From Heliocybe sulcata (Eukaryota > Basidiomycota > Agaricomycetes > Gloeophyllales > Gloeophyllaceae): 64,000 nt of DNA. Numbering within the stretch: the first letter of the stretch is position 1; every line of letters starts with the position of its first letter. Below, piece after piece: positions 59,433 through 64,000 of this stretch. A program made the position numbers and the translations under genes. The DNA is taken from contig ML213527.1 of NCBI GenBank assembly GCA_004369045.1, positions 335,772 through 399,771 on the forward strand. The letters run 5' to 3'. Under the pieces are notes generated by a model. That model was not told where the DNA came from. It worked only from the letters and a program-made list of their open reading frames with translations, and made no database searches.

Positions 59433-62400
59433 TTAATCCTGATCCGTCTCTGCCGGTGTCGACCCATGGGCTCGATTTCTCCAATCCCGTATATGCCATG
59501 AACGGGCGGGAACATCATCCTCGTCGCCATCGTCAGCGTAGTCACCTTCGTGAAGATGTTCGTCGTCGATGGCGTACGGGAGCGGTACCTCCCTAGTCAC
59601 CCGGTATTGATCCATGTTACCCAGATGCTCGTTCTCCAGGCGGTCTATCCATGGATCAGCCCCGTCAATTGAATGTACCTGAATTGGAAGACGCACAAAA
59701 GTTCCATTGCCACCGCCGGAGCATCTCCAGCATGCCTACTATGAATGTCCTCAGCACAAAATTAGGGCCAGCGGCGGGGATATAGAAGATCCAAATAAAT
59801 CTGATCACGACGTTCGTGACCTGGCGAAATCTTAGAGAAGAGCAATCTAGTGGAGCACGTAGCCCTTACAATGGCAAAATAATACATCTAGAAAGGTGTT
59901 AACAGATTGATGATACGACACCGGAGCTGAACGTACGGGTATACGATCCGAATACAGGAGGTTGTCGCGAAGTAAAGGGTATCTTGTCCGGGGCGGAAGT
60001 CGTAGCACGGACCAATCCATGAGGAAGTCCTGCGAGATACCGTTTAGAAGGGACTGACAACAATCGGACTCATAGTCTCACCCATGATGCGGCGTAGGTG
60101 GAATATATCGTACCAGCCAGACAGTAAAGCGCGAAGCTTGCTCCCGAACGAGCACTTCCTGTTTACCGGGAAAGCAGTGAGCGCAGAAAGAACAGAGTGG
60201 TATATAGCGCATACCATGGTATCGCCAATTATAGTAAAGACCGTAATATACAATCCCAGTAGCATATTTTCCTCCCTATGTAAGGTTGAGTCAAGTTCGA
60301 GTTGAACTGAGAGTTCGGGAAGGACTTACGTTAATAAGATGGGTAATAAGCCTCGAATCAAACCAACGCTTGACACTTTGCACAAAACGGACAAACAAGG
60401 GTAACGCGGCCAGCACCAGTGGTATGGCAAAATTCTTGGGAGCCGCGCAGCGGGCCCATGGGTTCTCAAAACCTCGCGCATAGACGCAGACAACGAAGTA
60501 TAAGTTCGAAAGAGTGAAAATGAGACTACAAAATTGATCGCTGTAAACAGAGCGAGGTGAGTGTGATACCTCTATTTGCGTTAATCCTGGCATACCCGAG
60601 CCAGAAATCCGTAAACTACAGCGATGACGGTTAGCTCCATTGATCCAGCCGTCCCTATAATGATGGTGGCACATACCTCTACACGATGCGTGCCGGACGT
60701 TAATAATCGGCTGACGTTCCTGATAAGCCAAAACCGCGATTTCTTGAACAGCAGAGGTATCGGATTGAACATGACTATCGCTGTGAAAAGGAGCCATATC
60801 GCAGGGTACACGTGCGGGGACAGGTTCTCGGATCCGATCCGAGAGAATGAAAGCCAGAAAGCGTAGCAAAGAGTGCATAATAATATCGAAGGCATCTCGA
60901 AGTACTCCCGATAGTCGAGGCGGGATCTGATCTCGAGCTCTGCGATACCAATTGAGTCAGTGACGCAATAGCATCCTGCTTCTCGCAGTCACGTAACTTA
61001 CCGAAGATGAATACATAATTCACTCGAGAGCGAGACCATACCAAGAGGTTCAAGCCGACAAGCAACGAGAATACCACGGGTACCAGGAAGATACCGTAGA
61101 CAAATAGTAAAGCGTCCCAGCCTACGATGTCCCGCCTCACATCGGGCTGGAAGCCTTGTGACCAACTACTTTCAGAACGCTTACACGTGCAATCGACTGG
61201 CGTACTCACTGAGATATAATCCCGAGACTAATGCTGGGATCGCCAGGCCTATAGCGAGACCGGATCGGAAGGTACTGAAGTGGTGGCTCTTGACCCGAGA
61301 ACCAGTGCGCAGTCGCTCAAGTGCTTTCTTCTTATCTCCTCGCTCTAAAAACCAGATCGATCATGTTGAGACCAGACTTCATGGGAGGACCCAGGGCAAT
61401 AATACGCACCGAAGCGTGCTGCAAATAGCTCCTCCATCTCTCGCATCATGCCATCGACAGTTTTGCCTCCCGAGGCAAATGCGCTAGGTTCCACCTAAGA
61501 GAATATCCGATAAGCTGGTCATAACCTGATATGCCCTGGTCTTGTTACCTTCTCTTCCATATACGCTTGCTGGGCAGGTATCTGAGGCACCAGCCGGGAG
61601 CCTACGTTGAACGGAAGCTAGCCATGAGAGCAACCGAACGTGCTTACCCTTGTGACCTTCTCAAACTTCTTCAAGGCTTTTCTGAAGCCTGTCAGGTTGA
61701 GGATCTGCGAACAACGAATAGAAGTCGTGAGGTCGCCAGGAAGGAATGTGTTCTTGGGGCATTGCTAACCCGATAATTGTTTAGCAACTCCAACGCTCTT
61801 GCAGGCCATCAGCTCAGTAACCGCAGATGAATATAACAAGTGTTTACCGATAATGCTCCAGCACGGCCTTCTTCAGCTTCTTCTTCGCATGCTGATAGTC
61901 CTCCGGATTATGCTTGACCGAGTCCAACTTACTCTCCCGAGTCTCACCGTTTAAAGTCTTCTTAGGTTCGGCTGTGACAGGCTGTGCGGCCAGCGTCTTC
62001 TCACTGTCGCTCCCTTCTCCGGCGCTTTTCTCACCGCTGTCACGCCTTTCCGCGTTTACATTCTTCTCACCGCTTTTTGTCCGCGTCCACCGAAGATTAA
62101 TTTCCGGGAGAGCAGCCTTGAGCCGCTGAGCAGGTCCGTTTGCTGCCTGCGCCTGGTGGAATAGCTTGCGATGATCTTTTAGCTCTTGCAGTTGCTCCTT
62201 GAGTGCAACTGTCCGCGTCTTCGCATCCTTCTCCCGGTCGAGATAAAAGTTCTCAATTTTGGTCAGCTCTGAGTCAAGCTTTTCGAAATATTGCATCTCC
62301 ACCGGGGATAGCATTGGGAGCAGGTCTTTCAAGGGTATATGAGGTAATCCAGGGCGCCCTGTATGCGTGATGTTAGCGCGCGGAAGTGCAAGAGGTTGGG

Positions 62401-63010
62401 ATCAGGCTTACGAGGTCCAGTGGAGCTCCTGCGTCTTGCGAAGATGCGCGACTGTGACCTTTGGTGCACGACGCGAGCTCGTCTTTGACCTTGCGCGCCA
62501 TCTGACTTATCCGTATCGCGTGAGTTTTGTGAGATAGTTCGGATCGATCGCGCAGCCTGTGATCCAGTGGTTAGGAACACAATTGGGCCTGCGATCCACT
62601 TGCTTACGATGTTTCCGCCGGTCCCAGGAAAAGGAATGGAAGTCGAAGTACTTGCGAGCTGCTGATCGGTCGCGGGGATTTCACTTGGTTCGTCAGTCTC
62701 TTCGATAGGCGTTGGGGGACATTCGGCCTTGCGAATCGCGGTTATACGCTTCTTCAATCCGCGATAATCGCTTTCGTAACCGATGGATCAGTTTACGACG
62801 CGATTGAGCTGATGAAATGGCGCACATATATGCCCTTTTCCACTCGGGCGTCTAGGCATAAATCGTCAGGAATTGTGGTCGTGTGACCAAACAGAAATCA
62901 CGAAAGAATCAGTACTGACCTGCGTTTCTTCCAGGTATCTTTTACCAGAACATCGAATTTGATTTAGTATTCGTTGGCCTGTTGAAACAGACGTACCGTG
63001 CAAATTTCAT
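59433..63010 (-). CDS. syg1: SYG1/XPR1-type protein with SPX and EXS domains
   Basis: Membrane protein of the phosphate-exporter XPR1/SYG1 family. SPX binds inositol pyrophosphates; EXS is the transport-associated part. The start is built from two microexons: 62997-63010 (ATG, MKFA plus 2 bases) and 62920-62938 (YLEETQ, 19 bases), then TPEWKRAYI|DYRGLKKRITAIRK, the hallmark SPX opening. SPX continues with LSPVEMQYFEKLDSELTKIE and the C-terminal basic helix AKKKLKKAVLEHYR (phosphate/PP-InsP binding lysines), then LNLTGFRKALKKFEKVT. A Ser/Arg-rich loop is inserted between the two SPX halves. Several membrane helices and the EXS end (DFLMDWSVLRPG; YFATTSCIRIVYP; ENEHLGNMDQYRVTREVPLP) follow, with an acidic tail, stop TAA 59433-59435. 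More than fifteen short introns. Confidence 0.92.
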
Positions 63011-64000
63011 GGCTGTATCGTTATCAGAGGTTGGTACGGCGGTTGGATACGGTGACCTTCGAGGTCTCAACGTAAACGCGGCCTCAATAGGCCCTCTAAC
63101 TGTACCCGACTTTGATGGCTGCGAATATGAATAACAGTGACAAGACCAGGCTTCTGACCAGCCCTCTCAATGTTCAAGCTCCGCTCAGACATATGTAGTG
63201 ATATTTGGCTTAATTTACAAGAAGCATCGTAAATCTATTACGTAAAGCAACCCCGTGGGAGCTGGGGGTCATCCTCGCTTACGAGTCGTTAACCGCCCAG
63301 GCGCTGGCAGGGCAGTGATGTGACCGCCTCTCGCTTAGACATCCACAAATACTGGCGACAATCAGTTAATTCCCGCCGCTAAACCCTAGCTATGCAAGAA
63401 GGATGGCTCGACCGAGAGCCACTCGACGCCTGTCCGCCTCTTCGCATCCCCTCCCGAGGACGCGTTCGATGCTAGTCGGTCTTTCCATCTGGAGGACGGT
63501 TCACCGCGATGCTAGGTGGGAAGGTAGTCTGCGTATCTGGGTGCCTCAGCGCTGTCATGGACACTCGTCATTGGGACAATGATTCATATTCTCGCAACAA
63601 CACTCTCAAGGCTTATCGACACGTCAGCAGACCTTGCAGGCGACCTATGTCTCTGATTGGGCGCGATAACGGTTTTGAAGCACACCTACGACCGGTATTG
63701 CAATGTTTTAAGCTGTGGTGAGTCTTCACAAAGGCATCTTGGACTCGGTATCAATCAGGCACTCGCACATGCTGTCCATCCCAGTCGACAGCATGCCGAC
63801 ACATTTGCCCGTGGCCGCAACGGCACCTCTTCCACTGTCTTGAGCTGCTCGAGGGAGTTGACTTGACTCCTGCACCCTCTCTGCCCGACGGCTGCACAGA
63901 CCGGACACACTGGAACTTTTACCTTCAAAGAAGGGCATTCACACCTGTCCGGACGAGAGCGCTCGGTGCGTAATGTCATGCGGTTTTCGCTGACGGTGGG
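63011..64000. other. right-edge region without an assignable gene
   Basis: Promoter of the SYG1-type gene followed by sequence with only short frames. A plus-strand frame from ATG 63403 (MARPRATRRLSASSHPLPRT) could be the first exon of a gene that continues beyond the window, but it is not supported by more than an Arg-rich start. Confidence 0.4.

Overview
The window comes from a basidiomycete fungus, most likely an agaricomycete. Genes are dense, carry many introns of about 30-70 bases with GT/GC-rich donors, and include lineage-typical families: a Crinkler/RHS-type NTPase, fungal APH-fold kinases, a SYG1 transporter with SPX and EXS domains, and basidiomycete-type sugar and FucP-like transporters. 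There is no bacterial operon logic, no CRISPR array, no rRNA and no intact virus-like element.

Layout. 0-7 kb: tail of an F-box/LRR-like gene, protein phosphatase 1 (minus) and a PH-domain protein (minus). 7-9.3 kb: a gene-poor gap. 9.3-20 kb: a lactose-permease-type sugar transporter (minus), the autophagy scaffold Atg11 (minus), and divergent from it a 6-phosphofructo-2-kinase (plus) whose phosphatase histidine is serine. 20-24 kb: a bHLH transcription factor and an ALY/REF mRNA export factor (both minus). 25.6-29.5 kb: a short-chain dehydrogenase and a FucP-like MFS transporter (both plus). 30-37.2 kb: three APH-fold kinase-like genes around mitochondrial ribosomal protein mL59; the middle APH gene has lost its catalytic residues. 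37.6-46 kb: an accessory block with an RMD1-like DUF155 protein, a MITE and a perfect palindrome in its upstream region, a collapsed copy of a triose-phosphate-type transporter gene, an uncharacterised gene divergent from a Crinkler/RHS-type gene, and the intact transporter gene. 48-63 kb: conserved housekeeping genes, namely LSm8 (minus) divergent from a WW-domain-bearing Sec24 (plus), an arrestin-like protein (plus), Vps16 (minus) and SYG1/XPR1 (minus).

Much of the conserved content concerns traffic and nutrient status: COPII coat (Sec24), HOPS/CORVET (Vps16), selective autophagy (Atg11), arrestin-type adaptor, phosphate export/sensing (SYG1), sugar uptake and fructose-2,6-bisphosphate synthesis. 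I do not see a co-regulated biosynthetic cluster. The most unusual items are the APH pseudokinase beside two intact paralogues, the serine-for-histidine bisphosphatase site, the WW domain built from very small exons at the front of Sec24, and the duplicated-and-collapsed transporter locus. Gene models were assembled by eye from open frames and splice consensus; internal exon borders are approximate except where stated.
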